Assembly (NCBI RefSeq): GCF_000770585.1
Contig: NZ_JNCF01000023.1
Span: forward strand, 1 to 41,275
Source: Legionella norrlandica
GTDB taxonomy: Bacteria > Pseudomonadota > Gammaproteobacteria > Legionellales > Legionellaceae
Reading direction: 5' to 3'
Length of the DNA stretch: 41,275 nucleotides
Shown: piece by piece, positions 7,082 through 16,946 of the stretch
Numbering within the stretch: position 1 is the stretch's first letter
Layout of the letters: every line of letters starts with the position of its first letter
Translations under genes and position numbers: made by a program
Notes under the pieces: generated by a model
Told to the model about the DNA's origin: nothing
Databases searched by the model: none
What the model saw: the letters and a program-made list of their open reading frames with translations, nothing else

Positions 7082-8717
7082 ATGCCCCAAAATAAACCAC
7101 CAGTCATTCAATGCTGTCTTACAGGCGACTTTTCCTATCGTGAACTAGGTATAGGAGAAGAAGAACCACCTATAGAAGAGGATTCTCTCAATTCCAGACT
7201 AGTGGTTAAAGTCGATAAGAAAGTTGATCCTAAAGATCTAAAACTCGTGGTCACTCGGATTAATCATGAGCAGCCAATAAATGTTGATGAAAATGTAATT
7301 ACGGCCATCAATGGTGACAGCATTGCGCTGCAAAAGGGCAAGAAAAAAGGACGTTTTATGCGTTTTGACATTAAAGAACTTGCCTGTAAACAAAATTATC
7401 AATATCAAATATTCTATAAAAATAAAGTACTCCCTATTCCAGGCAGACATGATGACCGCATCATCTTTAAGACTATTCCAGCACGCCAAGATCCACAACC
7501 TTTAAGAATTGCCATCGGTGGAGATCAGGAGCGCCATGAACAATTTAACCCCTTTGCAGCTTGCTTTGGATTCGACAACCAAACCTATACTGCACGACTC
7601 TACCAACATATAGGAAATAAAGAACAGCCGTATCAACTTTTCATCCATCTCGGCGACCTATTTAATGGTGAATTTTATATCTCACCATTAAATCTATTTC
7701 GATCAGGACGCAAAATTTTTGAACGTAGAGTAGAAACAGCCCAAGCTTTTAGGCGTCACCTTGACTCTGACTTCATCACCCCTGTCGGCAATAATTTAGC
7801 CATATGTTGATCAATGCTGTCTATGATGATCATGATACTGGTGGCAATAATGCAGGACCTCCAGAGACTAACAAAGAGCGTCAAATACAACAATGCATGG
7901 TCAATTCATTTCATGAGTTACTGTCAATAGAAAATTTTTTAGATGAAAAAATCGCTAAGAAAGGCCCTTACTATTCTAAGCGCATAGGTCAAACAGAAAT
8001 CTTTTATTTGCATAATCGCTATACCAAAGAAGTAGATTCTGATAACTCTTATTTACTTGGTACAGAACAATGGACATGGTTGGAGAAGAGCCTCGAAAAC
8101 TCTAAAGCACAACATAAAATCCTTGTTTCTCCTCTCCCCTTTGTCATGGGAAAAAAACCTCAAGAAGACTATCGCGGCCACTGGCAAGAATGGCATCGCA
8201 TGATGCAACTGTGCCGCCAACATAAAATTGCGACCATCCTAACTGCTGATTCACACAATTACAGTCACAGTGAAATTCACGTTAGAAAAACTGCTAACGA
8301 TGAGCCTTGGGTTATTCACCAACATTTAGTCGGCACATTAGGTGGGAGCAAACAGTCCGTTTCTGAGGAAGAAAGACAATCATTCTCAAAGCCAGGTCGC
8401 CCTCCTTTACTAGCAAATCACCCAGACTTAGATGCTGCACTGTATGAAGGATCGACTGTTAAAGCGTATTTTTCACCTGGAGATAAAGTAGCCTTGTTAC
8501 CAACCCCGAAAACGATAGCCAATGGTGCACCAAAGATCAATGGTCTAAGGGTACTCATGCCTATGCCGGACTAACCTTCTTCCCACCTCAACCTGATCAC
8601 TTGGTAGAAGAAGCAAGCAAAAATCAATGGCAAGTTTCATTCAAGCTCTTTACCTGCAGTAAAAAGAAACCTAATGTAAGTCACGATGACCGGCTGAACA
8701 TAAAGTACACACTTTAA
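7082..8717 (+). pseudogene. PhoD-like metallophosphatase, broken by two frameshifts
   Basis: Three frames join into one protein of about 545 residues. Segment 1 (7082-7803) has HLGDLFNGE, segment 2 (7804-8540) has YDDHDTGGNNAG and, later, TADSHNYSHSE, and segment 3 (8541-8717, WSKGTHAYAGLTFFPPQPD) is the C-terminus. These match the metal-binding blocks of the alkaline phosphatase D family (calcineurin-like fold). Each break is repaired by one added base: after GCCAT at 7803 and after ATCAA at 8540. No signal peptide is seen at the ATG, so a cytoplasmic or non-Sec protein is likely, unlike classical PhoD. No good ribosome site precedes the ATG. The two breaks suggest decay unless the sequence is in error. 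Confidence 0.8.
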
Positions 8718-8918
8718 ATATTGGTATGGCTTTTCCCTATTTTGTGTTGTCATAGAAATCAGTCATAGCAAGGCATTAAGAATACACGATAGATCACAGG
8801 TTGAGTAGTTAATAGATAAAAAGAAGAATATTGGAGTGTACACGCTAACACTTAATAATATTTATTGTCGAACACTTCAATAGTTATTGTTCTGATCTTG
8901 CTTTTATTGTCCGACAAG

Positions 8919-8924
8919 TATAAG
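8919..8924 (+). promoter_or_regulatory. Possible -10 box of tRNA-Ser
   Basis: TATAAG lies 12 bases before the tRNA 5' end; a partial -35 match (TCTTGC) lies 17 bases upstream. Bases 8718-8918 hold no other feature that I can recognise. Confidence 0.35.
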
Positions 8925-8936
8925 CTTGCTCAGTCT

Positions 8937-9023
8937 GGAGAGATGGCCGAGCGGTCGAAGGCGCACGCCTGGAAAGTGTGTATACGGCAACGTATCGAGG
9001 TTCGAATCCCTCTCTCTCCGCCA
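8937..9023 (+). tRNA. tRNA-Ser (anticodon GGA)
   Basis: The 87-base gene has a perfect 7-bp acceptor stem (GGAGAGA with TCTCTCC), a long variable arm typical of class II tRNAs (TATACGGCAACGTATC), the T-loop GGTTCGAATCC and an encoded 3' CCA. The anticodon loop CTGGAAA places GGA at 8971-8973, reading UCC/UCU serine codons. No direct repeat of its 3' end is obvious downstream in the window, so there is no sign of an integrated island here. Confidence 0.97.
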
Positions 9024-9201
9024 AGTTACAATTCCTGGTTATCATTCACAGAGTATAGGTTATGTATAGTTGTTGCTCGGACTGTGTTTCGATGAAAAAG
9101 CAATAATCATATTTTTTGTGAAAAACTACTATTGGCTCATACAATATGCGTGTAGTAAGAATCGCTTTCAGAATCAACCAATTCAATCAGGGATATGAAA
9201 G

Positions 9202-9843
9202 ATGAAAATGAAATTACAGCTAATTACGATAGGAATTTTATTGTCAATCAACGTATTCGCCGATGGTTATTATCCTGAGCTAACCTCTCAAGATCAACCA
9301 TGGACGATTGTTGCCAGTTTTGGAAGCGGCTCGTATAAACATACGTATCCCAAAGATACCAAAACGGCATTAGGTCGATTGGCTCTTGCAAATGAACTAA
9401 TGCTTAGTGGAGATATCGCACTCGGACTTGAGCTTGGCGTTCAAAACGGCAATAAAATGCGTTTAAATATTCCTCCTGAGACATTAGCTGTGCTTGGTTG
9501 GCTTCCTGTAAAAACTACTCTCAGCCCAATGTTGGACCTATTAGTTACCGCAAAAAGCGATCCATTATTTGGAAGTTCTTTTTTTGCTCAATTTAAAGGT
9601 GGGGTCGCGTACAGATCCTGGCAAATCAAGCTTTATCCTATCAACGATATTTCTCAGTTAGCTGGGGAAATTCAGGCGGGGCTTGGCTATCCTATTACCG
9701 CTTTAGCTAGCTTGAATTTATTATATCAAGGAGTTTATGGTAATGATCCTAACCTTAAATTAAACATCAACTCTAAAACTGCCAGCGTTTCAAATATACC
9801 CGTTTTACATGGAATTTTATTAGGGTTTACTGTTAATTTATAG
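9202..9843 (+). CDS. Probable outer-membrane beta-barrel protein
   Basis: The 213-residue protein has a signal peptide (KLQLITIGILLSINVFA, cleavage before DGYY). The mature part shows alternating hydrophobic/polar strands and Gly-rich turns, and it ends in the strand LLGFTVNL; a terminal aromatic/hydrophobic beta-strand is typical of barrels inserted by the Bam complex. The start ATG follows a weak purine-rich site (GGGATATGAAAG). I do not recognise the family; it looks like the small opacity-type barrels of Legionella. It is not closely linked to its neighbours. Bases 9844-10048 hold nothing I can name. Confidence 0.72.
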   Translation: MKMKLQLITIGILLSINVFADGYYPELTSQDQPWTIVASFGSGSYKHTYPKDTKTALGRLALANELMLSGDIALGLELGVQNGNKMRLNIPPETLAVLGWLPVKTTLSPMLDLLVTAKSDPLFGSSFFAQFKGGVAYRSWQIKLYPINDISQLAGEIQAGLGYPITALASLNLLYQGVYGNDPNLKLNINSKTASVSNIPVLHGILLGFTVNL

Positions 9844-10048
9844 CCCTTTTCAACTATAAAAATAAATTGCAGATTTTAATTTAGACGATTACTGCATTTT
9901 TATATTGCAAATTGTTACCCCTACTTGCTCATTAGCTACTATAATTTAATCAATCAAGCTTTCTAACTTTGTTGTACTTTATTTTTAACCTAAAGTTCTT
10001 AGATTAACTGATATAGAATTAATATGATGAATGAAATGGAGCATCCTC

Positions 10049-10324
10049 ATGAAAGAAAAACATTTTGCCTATAAAATTACTCATTCGTCCGTAGGATTAG
10101 TTTGCACCCATTCCGAAATTGAAGAAAACAGAATGGTTGATTTATTAAAAGAAATCAAAAATGATGATTCTCAAGCGATTTTTTGGATTTTCAAACAATT
10201 TGACAATCAACCTAAAGAACAATTATGCATTATTGATGGTCCCCATCATCGCATTTACTATCATTATTCAGGAGAAGTGGAAGGCCTTGATGAAGCCATT
10301 GAGAAATTAAGTAAAAAAGCGTAG
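10049..10324 (+). CDS. Small cytosolic protein of unknown function
   Basis: The start is set at the ATG at 10049 (MKEKHFAYK), seven bases after GGAG; an in-frame ATG at 10031 lacks a site. The 91-residue product is soluble, mixed alpha/beta in appearance, with a His-rich patch (GPHHRIYYHY) and an amphipathic C-terminal helix (LDEAIEKLSKKA). No domain is recognised. Bases 10325-10563 show no feature I can support. Confidence 0.7.
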   Translation: MKEKHFAYKITHSSVGLVCTHSEIEENRMVDLLKEIKNDDSQAIFWIFKQFDNQPKEQLCIIDGPHHRIYYHYSGEVEGLDEAIEKLSKKA

Positions 10325-10563
10325 ATCAACAGCAGATTAAAGCCGGTTTAGTGGAACCCTAACCTTCTCTAAAAAACAAATTGAGCAAGACAAACTCTAA
10401 TATTAAATTCTACTATTTAATCATATTTAACACATATTTAAAAAAATAAAAACAACAAGTGATTTTTTATATCAATCAAACTCTGGACAAATGAATGTTT
10501 TTTAGTAACCATTCAGATCAAAATTATTCCTGTACGTAACAATATAAATAATGAGGATGTCAC

Positions 10564-11121
10564 ATGAATCAAATGAAAGTTAAATTAACAACACTTTTAA
10601 TGGTACTTATATTTAGCTTACTTCCAAGTGCTTATGCTGAGCTGCATAGGGAAAATAGAGGGAATGACGCTGCCATTCAAAATGAAATATTAGTTTATAT
10701 TAATAATTACAGGCAGCAACATGGTCTTTCCCCCCTCAAAATGGACAACTATATGGTGAAAGAAGCTAAAAAACATTCCATTGATATGGCAAATCATACT
10801 ATTCCTTTCGGCCATAAATATTTTAAAAAACGCATCGACAGGCTGCACGCCTTAATTAAAAATTCGAACGCAGGTGCCGAAAACGTTGCTTATAATTATA
10901 AAAATGCGCAGGATGTAGTTAAAAATTGGTTACGTAGTCCTGGACACAAAAGAAACATTGTAGGGAATTATGATCTGACAGGTATAGGGATTGCCAGGGA
11001 TAGCAAAGGAAAAATTTATTTCACCCAAATATTCTTAAAAACAGGTAACAGCAGCCATTATGCTTCAAGAAAACCTTTCTCACCTCTTTTTAATGGAATT
11101 CCTTTCATAAAAAGAACTTAA
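10564..11121 (+). CDS. Secreted CAP-domain (SCP/PR-1/YkwD-like) protein
   Basis: The 185-residue protein starts with a signal peptide (cleavage after SAYA, about residue 25). It then carries the CAP fold: helix with NNYRQQHGLSPLKMDNYMVKEA, HSIDMANH and FGHKYF (first metal/His site), GAENVAYNY (the conserved Glu) and the closing block PGHKRNIVGNYDLTGIGIARD with the second His. The four cavity residues of the family (His, Glu, Glu/Asp, His) appear present. Bacterial CAP proteins are secreted or periplasmic, with lipid-binding or other poorly known roles. The last 25 residues are a basic tail. The 6S RNA gene follows about 85 bases downstream. Confidence 0.85.
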   Translation: MNQMKVKLTTLLMVLIFSLLPSAYAELHRENRGNDAAIQNEILVYINNYRQQHGLSPLKMDNYMVKEAKKHSIDMANHTIPFGHKYFKKRIDRLHALIKNSNAGAENVAYNYKNAQDVVKNWLRSPGHKRNIVGNYDLTGIGIARDSKGKIYFTQIFLKTGNSSHYASRKPFSPLFNGIPFIKRT

Positions 11122-11204
11122 AAAATATTAATAAAAGGTTTAACAATATCTTTGCAATTTTCAGTGATAACTCAGTGGAATTAATTGCACCATTAGCCTA
11201 ATAT

Positions 11205-11362
11205 AGAAGCATAGACGGTAATCATTGTTCAGCCAACAGTATGACTTTGGAAGCCAGATTGAGAGTGTGGTGAGCAAGCTTAGCCTGAACTAAGAAGCCA
11301 AAAACACTCCTGAGGAATCCACCTTTTATTTTAGGACTGTTCTCAATCTTGCTGTCTATATC
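11205..11362 (+). ncRNA. ssrS: 6S RNA
   Basis: The internal segment at about 11269-11303 (GTGGTGAGCAAGCTTAGCC, then AACTAAGAAGCCAAAAACAC) closely resembles the conserved apical part of gammaproteobacterial 6S RNA. The closing stem pairs 11211-11221 with 11349-11359 (11 pairs with two G-U) and continues with ATTG/CAAT, flanking the expected large central bubble. A -10-like TAATAT lies at 11199-11204. 6S RNA mimics an open promoter and sequesters sigma-70 RNA polymerase in stationary phase. The exact ends are estimated. The gene lies between a CAP-domain gene and pnt, not next to zapA or the folate cyclo-ligase gene as in E. coli. Confidence 0.82.
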
Positions 11363-11554
11363 ATATCAGGGGCGTATTAATACGCCCTTGCCATTTAAGC
11401 CACTCAATAGACTCTTCCGGAACACTACTGGCATGGAGAATTGCTTTGTCGATACGGTGCTCGAATCCTCGTGTGCTTCACCACTACGTAGAGTGAAAAA
11501 ATTCAAAAAAAGCCCAGTATCTTCAACGTCATTAGCTTGCACAGTGGGTTTCAA
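11361..11554 (-). pseudogene. Possible small frameshifted protein gene
   Basis: Two minus-strand frames look coding when joined. The first (from a TTG at 11554) reads KPTVQANDVEDTGLFLNFF and FTLRSGEAH; the second, from about 11471, reads RGFEHRIDKAILHASSVPEE and SIEWLKWQGRINTPLI before TGA at 11363-11361. One added base near 11471/11472 would join them into about 65 residues. No clear ribosome site or ATG is present and no family is recognised. A perfect 18-bp palindrome (GGGCGTATTAATACGCCC, 11370-11387) sits in its 3' end just after the 6S gene and might instead serve as a hairpin for the 6S transcript. Confidence 0.28.
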
Positions 11555-11635
11555 CTGCTTTTTCTAGATTTATGCTAGAAAATTAGATTAAATTACAATA
11601 GGATAGGTACTATTATGGTAAAAAGGACTTTCCAC

Positions 11636-12766
11636 ATGATTGCAACTTTATTGGAATCAGATCAGGAGACGCGTATAGCCATTACGCCCAACTCAGTAAA
11701 ACAATATCTAAAATTAGGCTATGAAGTAGGGATTGAGAAAAATGCTGGCCTTGCTTCAGGATTTACTAACGAAGAATTTGAAAAAGCCGGCGCAAAAATT
11801 TTCGATAATAAAAGCACCTTATTACCACATACTCAAATTCTCCTATGCGTTAATGAATTAGAGCCTCAAAATTTAAATAACTTACCTGTAAACGCTCTGA
11901 TAATCGGCCATATAGACAATAACCCTCTTAGTCCGCTTGTGAAATGGTGTCTGGATAAACAAATTACTTTATTTTCAATGAATCTTATTCCCCGAATAAG
12001 TCGTGCACAAAGTATGGACAGTTTATCTTCTCAAGCCAACCTAGCAGGATATCGCGCTGTTCTGGAAGCAGCAGCCCAGTTTCATAGGCTAATTCCTATG
12101 ATGATGACTGCAGCTGGCATGATTCAACCAGCTAAAGTACTCATTCTTGGAGCTGGGGTTGCTGGATTACAAGCCATTGCTACATCAAAACGATTAGGTG
12201 CTGTAGTTTATGCATTTGATGTGAGACGGGCAGCTAAAGAGCAGGTAGAGAGTTTAGGAGCTGAATTCATTGAAGTGACGCAGGATCAAGACAGTGAAAC
12301 CGCAGGAGGTTATGCATCAGAAACTACGGAAGAATATAAAAAATTGCAAGCGGCACTTATTGATCAATACGCAAAAATCTCAGACATTGTTATTTCCACT
12401 GCCTTAATACCTGGACGACAAGCACCACTATTACTCTCTCAAAAAACTATAGAACAAATGAAACCGGGCTCAGTAATTGTTGATCTCGCCACTGCTCGAG
12501 GAGGAAACTGTGAGCTTAGCGTCCGGGATCAGATCGTAAAACATGGTGAAATCACGATAGTAGGATTAAGCAATATGGCAGGTCTTGTTCCAACAACAGC
12601 GAGTGATCTTTACTCCAACAATTTGGTCCATCTAATAAACCATTTAGCTAAGAACCCTGCTGAATTTTGTTTGAATTCTGATGATGAAATTATCCAGCAA
12701 GCAGTTCTTTGCCATAGAGGAGCTTATCTGCCATTTCAAGCTGAAAAGGAGAGACAAAATGCCTGA
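11636..12766 (+). CDS. pntAA: NAD(P) transhydrogenase subunit alpha part 1
   Basis: This is the NAD(H)-binding domain I of proton-translocating transhydrogenase. I prefer the ATG at 11636 ([14 protein letters not shown] eight bases upstream); an ATG at 11615 would add seven residues. A dinucleotide-binding glycine motif ([21 protein letters not shown]) lies near residue 170, and the [18 protein letters not shown] block and PGRQAPLLL are typical. The complex sits on the inner membrane, passing hydride from NADH to NADP+ using the proton gradient. It is the first of three adjacent genes; its last bases overlap the next gene by eight. Confidence 0.92.
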   Translation: MIATLLESDQETRIAITPNSVKQYLKLGYEVGIEKNAGLASGFTNEEFEKAGAKIFDNKSTLLPHTQILLCVNELEPQNLNNLPVNALIIGHIDNNPLSPLVKWCLDKQITLFSMNLIPRISRAQSMDSLSSQANLAGYRAVLEAAAQFHRLIPMMMTAAGMIQPAKVLILGAGVAGLQAIATSKRLGAVVYAFDVRRAAKEQVESLGAEFIEVTQDQDSETAGGYASETTEEYKKLQAALIDQYAKISDIVISTALIPGRQAPLLLSQKTIEQMKPGSVIVDLATARGGNCELSVRDQIVKHGEITIVGLSNMAGLVPTTASDLYSNNLVHLINHLAKNPAEFCLNSDDEIIQQAVLCHRGAYLPFQAEKERQNA

Positions 12767-13055
12767 GATAAATACACTAGGTAATCCTTATACCACAATA
12801 CTTACTATTTTCGTTCTCGCTTGCTTTGTAGGTTATTATGTCGTTTGGAAAGTAACTCCTGCCCTGCATACGCCCTTAATGTCAGTAACAAATGCTATCT
12901 CGAGTATTATCATTCTCGGTGCTTTAATTGCCACAGGAAGTGAATTGATAGGAAGCATTACTTGGTTAGGTGGGACAGCGATATTCATTACCTCGATTAA
13001 TATTTTTGGCGGATTTGTAGTAACCCAACGCATGCTCCGCATGTATAAAAAATAA
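12759..13055 (+). CDS. pntAB: NAD(P) transhydrogenase subunit alpha part 2
   Basis: The ATG at 12759 overlaps the end of pntAA and is preceded by AAGGAGAG; 98 residues. Three membrane helices are visible (about 14-33, 42-62 and 66-86), with the conserved [20 protein letters not shown] segment. It forms the N-terminal part of the proton-conducting membrane domain II. Splitting of the alpha subunit into two genes is common outside enterobacteria. Confidence 0.92.
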   Translation: MPEINTLGNPYTTILTIFVLACFVGYYVVWKVTPALHTPLMSVTNAISSIIILGALIATGSELIGSITWLGGTAIFITSINIFGGFVVTQRMLRMYKK

Positions 13056-13126
13056 TCTTGGAAAATCAACCCCGTCAAGTGTGCAATGGGATTTCCAGGA
13101 TAATAATTTAAAGGACGGAATCAGCA

Positions 13127-14524
13127 ATGAATTCAATAGTTCCATTGTTTTATTTATTGGCAGCAATTTTCTTTATATTAGCTTTAAAAGGGTTGGCAAG
13201 TCCTTCTACTTCAAGAAGGGGAAATCTTCTCGGCATACTTGGAATGGCCCTTGCGATAGGATCTACTTTGATGATGCCTACCATTTCTCACCATATCCTT
13301 TTAATCCTTTTAATAATAGGAGGAGGAATAATAGGGACTATTATTGCCTTGAAAATCAATATGACCGCCATACCTCAATTAGTTGCCGCTTTCCATTCTT
13401 TAGTGGGCATGGCTGCAGTTTTGGTAGCTTATTGTGCCTTTTTATCACCAGAATCCTTTCATATTGGTACCCCAGGAGCAATTGCAACAGCCAGTCTTAT
13501 TGAAATGAGCTTAGGACTAATTATTGGGGCTATTACTTTTTCTGGTTCAGTGATCGCCTTTTTAAAGTTACAAGGGATCATGTCAGGTATCCCCATTCGA
13601 TTTACCGCTCAAAATCTAATTAATTTACTAATGGGATTAACCATACTGGTTTTGTTTTTTCTTTTTGTAATTGATCAAAACATCCTCCTCTTTAGCCTAT
13701 TAGCCGGATTATCATTCCTAATTGGAGTTTTACTGATTATCCCAATCGGCGGTGCCGATATGCCCGTTGTAATTTCAATGCTAAACTCCTATTCAGGTTG
13801 GGCTGCGGCTGGAATAGGCTTTACCCTAAGTAATCACCTACTGGTGATTACAGGTGCTTTAGTGGGAGCAAGTGGCGCTATTTTAAGTTATATTATGTGC
13901 GTTGGCATGAACCGCTCTATTTTCAATGTCATTTTTGGGGGTATGAGCAGCTCTGGAAATACTCAACAAGCTCAATCAGGAAGTGAACTACGTAATGTAA
14001 GGCAAGCGAATGGTGAGGACGCTGCATTCTTACTAAGCAATGCCAAGGATGTCATTATAGTCCCTGGCTATGGTATGGCTGTAGCCCATGCTCAACACGC
14101 AGTTAAAGAGCTTATTGATGCACTTGAAGCCCGCTCTATTCGTGTACGGTTTGCCATACACCCTGTCGCCGGACGTATGCCAGGACATATGAATGTCTTG
14201 CTTGCTGAAGCCAACATTCCCTATGATAGAGTGTTTGAGCAAAGTGAAATTAACAGAGATTTTGCAACGTGCGATGTAGCCTATGTCATTGGAGCAAACG
14301 ATATCACCAACCCGGCAGCCAAAACAGATCCTGGATCCCCGATTTATGGAATGCCTATCCTGGAAGTTGAAAAAGCAAAGACCGTATTATTTGTCAAACG
14401 TAGTCTATCACCTGGCTATGCTGGTGTGGAAAACGATTTATTTTTTCATGACAATACTTATATGCTTTTTGGAGATGCCAAAGTAATGACTGAATCAATT
14501 GCCAAAGCCTTGGGAGAGATATAA
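13127..14524 (+). CDS. pntB: NAD(P) transhydrogenase subunit beta
   Basis: The 465 residues match the normal length. The first 265 residues form the membrane part of domain II (with [17 protein letters not shown] and [18 protein letters not shown]). The C-terminal 180 residues are the NADP(H)-binding domain III with [34 protein letters not shown] and [20 protein letters not shown]. It lies 71 bases after pntAB and is probably co-transcribed. It uses the proton motive force to make NADPH for biosynthesis and redox defence. Confidence 0.94.
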   Translation: MNSIVPLFYLLAAIFFILALKGLASPSTSRRGNLLGILGMALAIGSTLMMPTISHHILLILLIIGGGIIGTIIALKINMTAIPQLVAAFHSLVGMAAVLVAYCAFLSPESFHIGTPGAIATASLIEMSLGLIIGAITFSGSVIAFLKLQGIMSGIPIRFTAQNLINLLMGLTILVLFFLFVIDQNILLFSLLAGLSFLIGVLLIIPIGGADMPVVISMLNSYSGWAAAGIGFTLSNHLLVITGALVGASGAILSYIMCVGMNRSIFNVIFGGMSSSGNTQQAQSGSELRNVRQANGEDAAFLLSNAKDVIIVPGYGMAVAHAQHAVKELIDALEARSIRVRFAIHPVAGRMPGHMNVLLAEANIPYDRVFEQSEINRDFATCDVAYVIGANDITNPAAKTDPGSPIYGMPILEVEKAKTVLFVKRSLSPGYAGVENDLFFHDNTYMLFGDAKVMTESIAKALGEI

Positions 14525-14659
14525 CCCTTTGAAAATAAAAACAGGAATTAATCACGGGGGTGGGTACCTAATTTAACCTGTGCAAATGCCTTTTAATTTG
14601 CCAACAAAGCAAAATAAATGTATCTTAGCCTGTTAATTTTTCACAATGGAGAAATATGT

Positions 14660-15042
14660 ATGTTACGAAAAATCGGCTTGACTTTGCTATGTGCAGCGGC
14701 AGCATTTAGTATGAATGCCTATTCCAGTCCACTCATACCCTGCAACCGGGACTAACCCTTGAATTTGATTTCCCACCTAATGAACCTCAAGTATTTGTTA
14801 ATTATTTATATTGGGAAGTAACAGCTGACTGCAAAATCATAAGTGAAGATCAATCCAATGAGCTTTTCGCAGAAGCACTGGCTAAATCAGGTAAAATTAA
14901 TGGTACTATTTTATCTAAAGGCAATACGATGCAGCTCACTGTTCATTCCGGAGATATGTTGAAACTAAGTGCTGAATCTGGTGCGAAAGTTCAAATCACT
15001 AATTTTGGTCCTCATGCTCTAAAAGCGCTCTGCGTTGCATAA
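14660..15042 (+). pseudogene. Small secreted protein of unknown function, frameshifted after the signal peptide
   Basis: GGAG lies eight bases before the ATG at 14660. A clear signal peptide (LRKIGLTLLCAAAAFSMNAYS) is followed within a few residues by a frame break and a stop near 14754. The mature part continues in another frame from CAT at 14734 (HTLQPGLTLEFDFPPNEPQV, then FVNYLYWEVTADCKI and on to ALKALCVA) to TAA at 15040. Adding one base at 14733/14734 gives SPL-HTLQ and an intact protein of about 127 residues. Two Cys in the mature part could form a disulfide. The family is not recognised; it appears typical of short exported Legionella proteins. Confidence 0.72.
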
Positions 15043-15072
15043 TAGAATTATAATTTAAAACCGACTGTAACA

Positions 15073-15110
15073 CATCGTAGGTTGGCTTCGCTGAATACCA
15101 ACCTGCGATG
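15073..15110. repeat. REP-like inverted repeat
   Basis: Thirteen-base arms CATCGTAGGTTGG and CCAACCTGCGATG (one mismatch) flank a 12-base loop. A related palindrome with the same GTAGGTTGG core lies at 34163-34199. It sits between two convergent genes, where it may also act as a transcription stop for both. Confidence 0.6.
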
Positions 15111-15148
15111 AGAACAGGGAGGGGAAAGTGGTTGATACCTATTGCAGG

Positions 15149-16729
15149 TTAATGCTCACGAGTAGAACAAAATTTAATTTTGGGATAACGCTCCTCAGCC
15201 ATTGTTAAATTAACCTTGGTTGGCGCTAAATACATAAGCATATCGCCACCATCCAAAGCCAAGTAATCATACGCTTTAGTACGGAATTCACTCATAGCCT
15301 TCTCGTCTTCAGAGTAAACCCAGCGAGCACAGGAAACATTGACCGCTTCATAGATACAATCGACTTTATATTCATGCTTCAGTCTATGCGCTACCACATC
15401 AAATTGTAATATTCCAACAGCTCCTAATATCAGTTGGTTGCTATTTAAAGGTCTGAATACCTGCGTGGCACCCTCTTCGGATAATTCAATTAATCCTTTC
15501 AGTAATGCTTTGCTTTTTAATGGGTCTTTCAACCGAACAAGACGGAATAACTCGGGGGCAAAATTAGGGATTCCAGTAAATTTCAATAGCTCACCCTGAG
15601 TAAAGGTATCACCAATACGAATAGTGCCATGATTATGCAATCCAATAATATCACCTGCCAATGCAAGCTCCGTGTGAGACCTATCACCTGCCATAAAAGT
15701 TAACGCATTTGATATTTGCACTTCTTTTCCTATACGCAAGTGGCTTAATTTCATTCCTTTTTTATAAGCCCCAGAGCAAACACGTACAAAAGCAATTCTG
15801 TCTCTGTGTTTGGGATCCATATTCGCTTGAATTTTAAAAACAAACCCTGAAAATGATTCTTCATTAGGCGAAACTATTCTTTCTTGGCTTACCCTTGGTT
15901 GAGGACCAGGGGCATATTCAACAAAATCGTCCAGTAATTCTTTAATACCAAAATTATTGATTGCTGAACCAAAATACACGGGAGTCATTCTACCCGCCAA
16001 GTAATCCTCCAAATTAAAGTCATGGGAGGCACCTTTCACTAGTTCGATTTCTTCTCTAAGCTCATTTGCACTGTCACCAATAATCTCATCCAATTGTGGG
16101 TTATCCAAGCCTTTAATCTGCATGGCATCCAATTTTTTGGCATTACTCCCTTGTTGATACAAATAGACGATATCGTGATAACGGTGATAAATCCCCTTGA
16201 AACGCTTCCCCATCCCTACTGGCCAGGTAACAGGGGCACACTGAATACCTAAAACAGACTCGACTTCATCTAATAAATCAATAGGATCACGCCCTTCTCT
16301 ATCTAATTTATTAATAAATGTCATAATAGGAGTATCTCGTAGACGACAAACCTCCATCAATTTGACAGTCCGATCCTCTACACCTTTCGCCACATCGATA
16401 ACCATTAATGCTGAATCTACTGCTGTTAAAGTACGATAAGTATCCTCTGAAAAGTCCTCGTGACCTGGGGTATCAAGCAAATTCATGACATGCTGATTAT
16501 GTATAAACTGCATGACTGACGTTGTTATAGAAATCCCGCGTTCTTTTTCCATTTCCATCCAATCGGACGTAGCGTGTCTATCGGCTTTACGGCCCTTAAC
16601 AGTACCTGCCATCTGAATAGCACCGCCAAAAAGAAGCAATTTTTCCGTAACAGTAGTCTTACCTGCATCGGGGTGTGAAATAATGGCAAAAGTTCGTCTT
16701 TTATTAAAGTCTTGATAAAAATCAGACAT
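15149..16729 (-). CDS. prfC: Peptide chain release factor 3 (GTPase)
   Basis: The 526 residues match RF3. G-motifs are all present near the N-terminus: [15 protein letters not shown] (P-loop), [10 protein letters not shown] (switch I), [14 protein letters not shown] (G3) and [10 protein letters not shown] (G4). The RF3-specific insert and the C-terminal domain ([19 protein letters not shown]) follow. RF3 removes RF1 and RF2 from the ribosome after peptide release. The ATG at 16729 lies at an ordinary position for the family ([16 protein letters not shown]). Its reading frame is intact. Confidence 0.95.
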   Translation of the reverse strand: MSDFYQDFNKRRTFAIISHPDAGKTTVTEKLLLFGGAIQMAGTVKGRKADRHATSDWMEMEKERGISITTSVMQFIHNQHVMNLLDTPGHEDFSEDTYRTLTAVDSALMVIDVAKGVEDRTVKLMEVCRLRDTPIMTFINKLDREGRDPIDLLDEVESVLGIQCAPVTWPVGMGKRFKGIYHRYHDIVYLYQQGSNAKKLDAMQIKGLDNPQLDEIIGDSANELREEIELVKGASHDFNLEDYLAGRMTPVYFGSAINNFGIKELLDDFVEYAPGPQPRVSQERIVSPNEESFSGFVFKIQANMDPKHRDRIAFVRVCSGAYKKGMKLSHLRIGKEVQISNALTFMAGDRSHTELALAGDIIGLHNHGTIRIGDTFTQGELLKFTGIPNFAPELFRLVRLKDPLKSKALLKGLIELSEEGATQVFRPLNSNQLILGAVGILQFDVVAHRLKHEYKVDCIYEAVNVSCARWVYSEDEKAMSEFRTKAYDYLALDGGDMLMYLAPTKVNLTMAEERYPKIKFCSTREH

Positions 16730-16946
16730 ACGGCTCTCGAATTTAGTAAATTAGTTAAAAAAATGTGGATCAATAAAATAGTATATCATGGAACCCGCCA
16801 TGCCATAAATGTAGCCAATTAAAATCATTCCTGTATACTCAAAATTAGAACCGCTTTTCATGAGAAGATATTTGATTAAAATTTGATCTCAATTATTCCC
16901 TGTTAAATGGTTCTTTAAATGGATTTAATTTAAAAAGGAGTTTGCT

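Noticed and set aside
8865-9095. 76-codon frame across the tRNA-Ser gene
   Set aside because: It is a chance reading of a well-formed tRNA; the tRNA fully explains the sequence.
8937-9202. tRNA-Ser as the attachment site of an integrated island
   Set aside because: No integrase and no duplicated tRNA 3' end is visible downstream in the window.
13081-13503. 140-codon plus frame overlapping the start of pntB
   Set aside because: The pntB frame has conserved membrane motifs and this one is low-complexity Asn/Arg/Ser/Phe.
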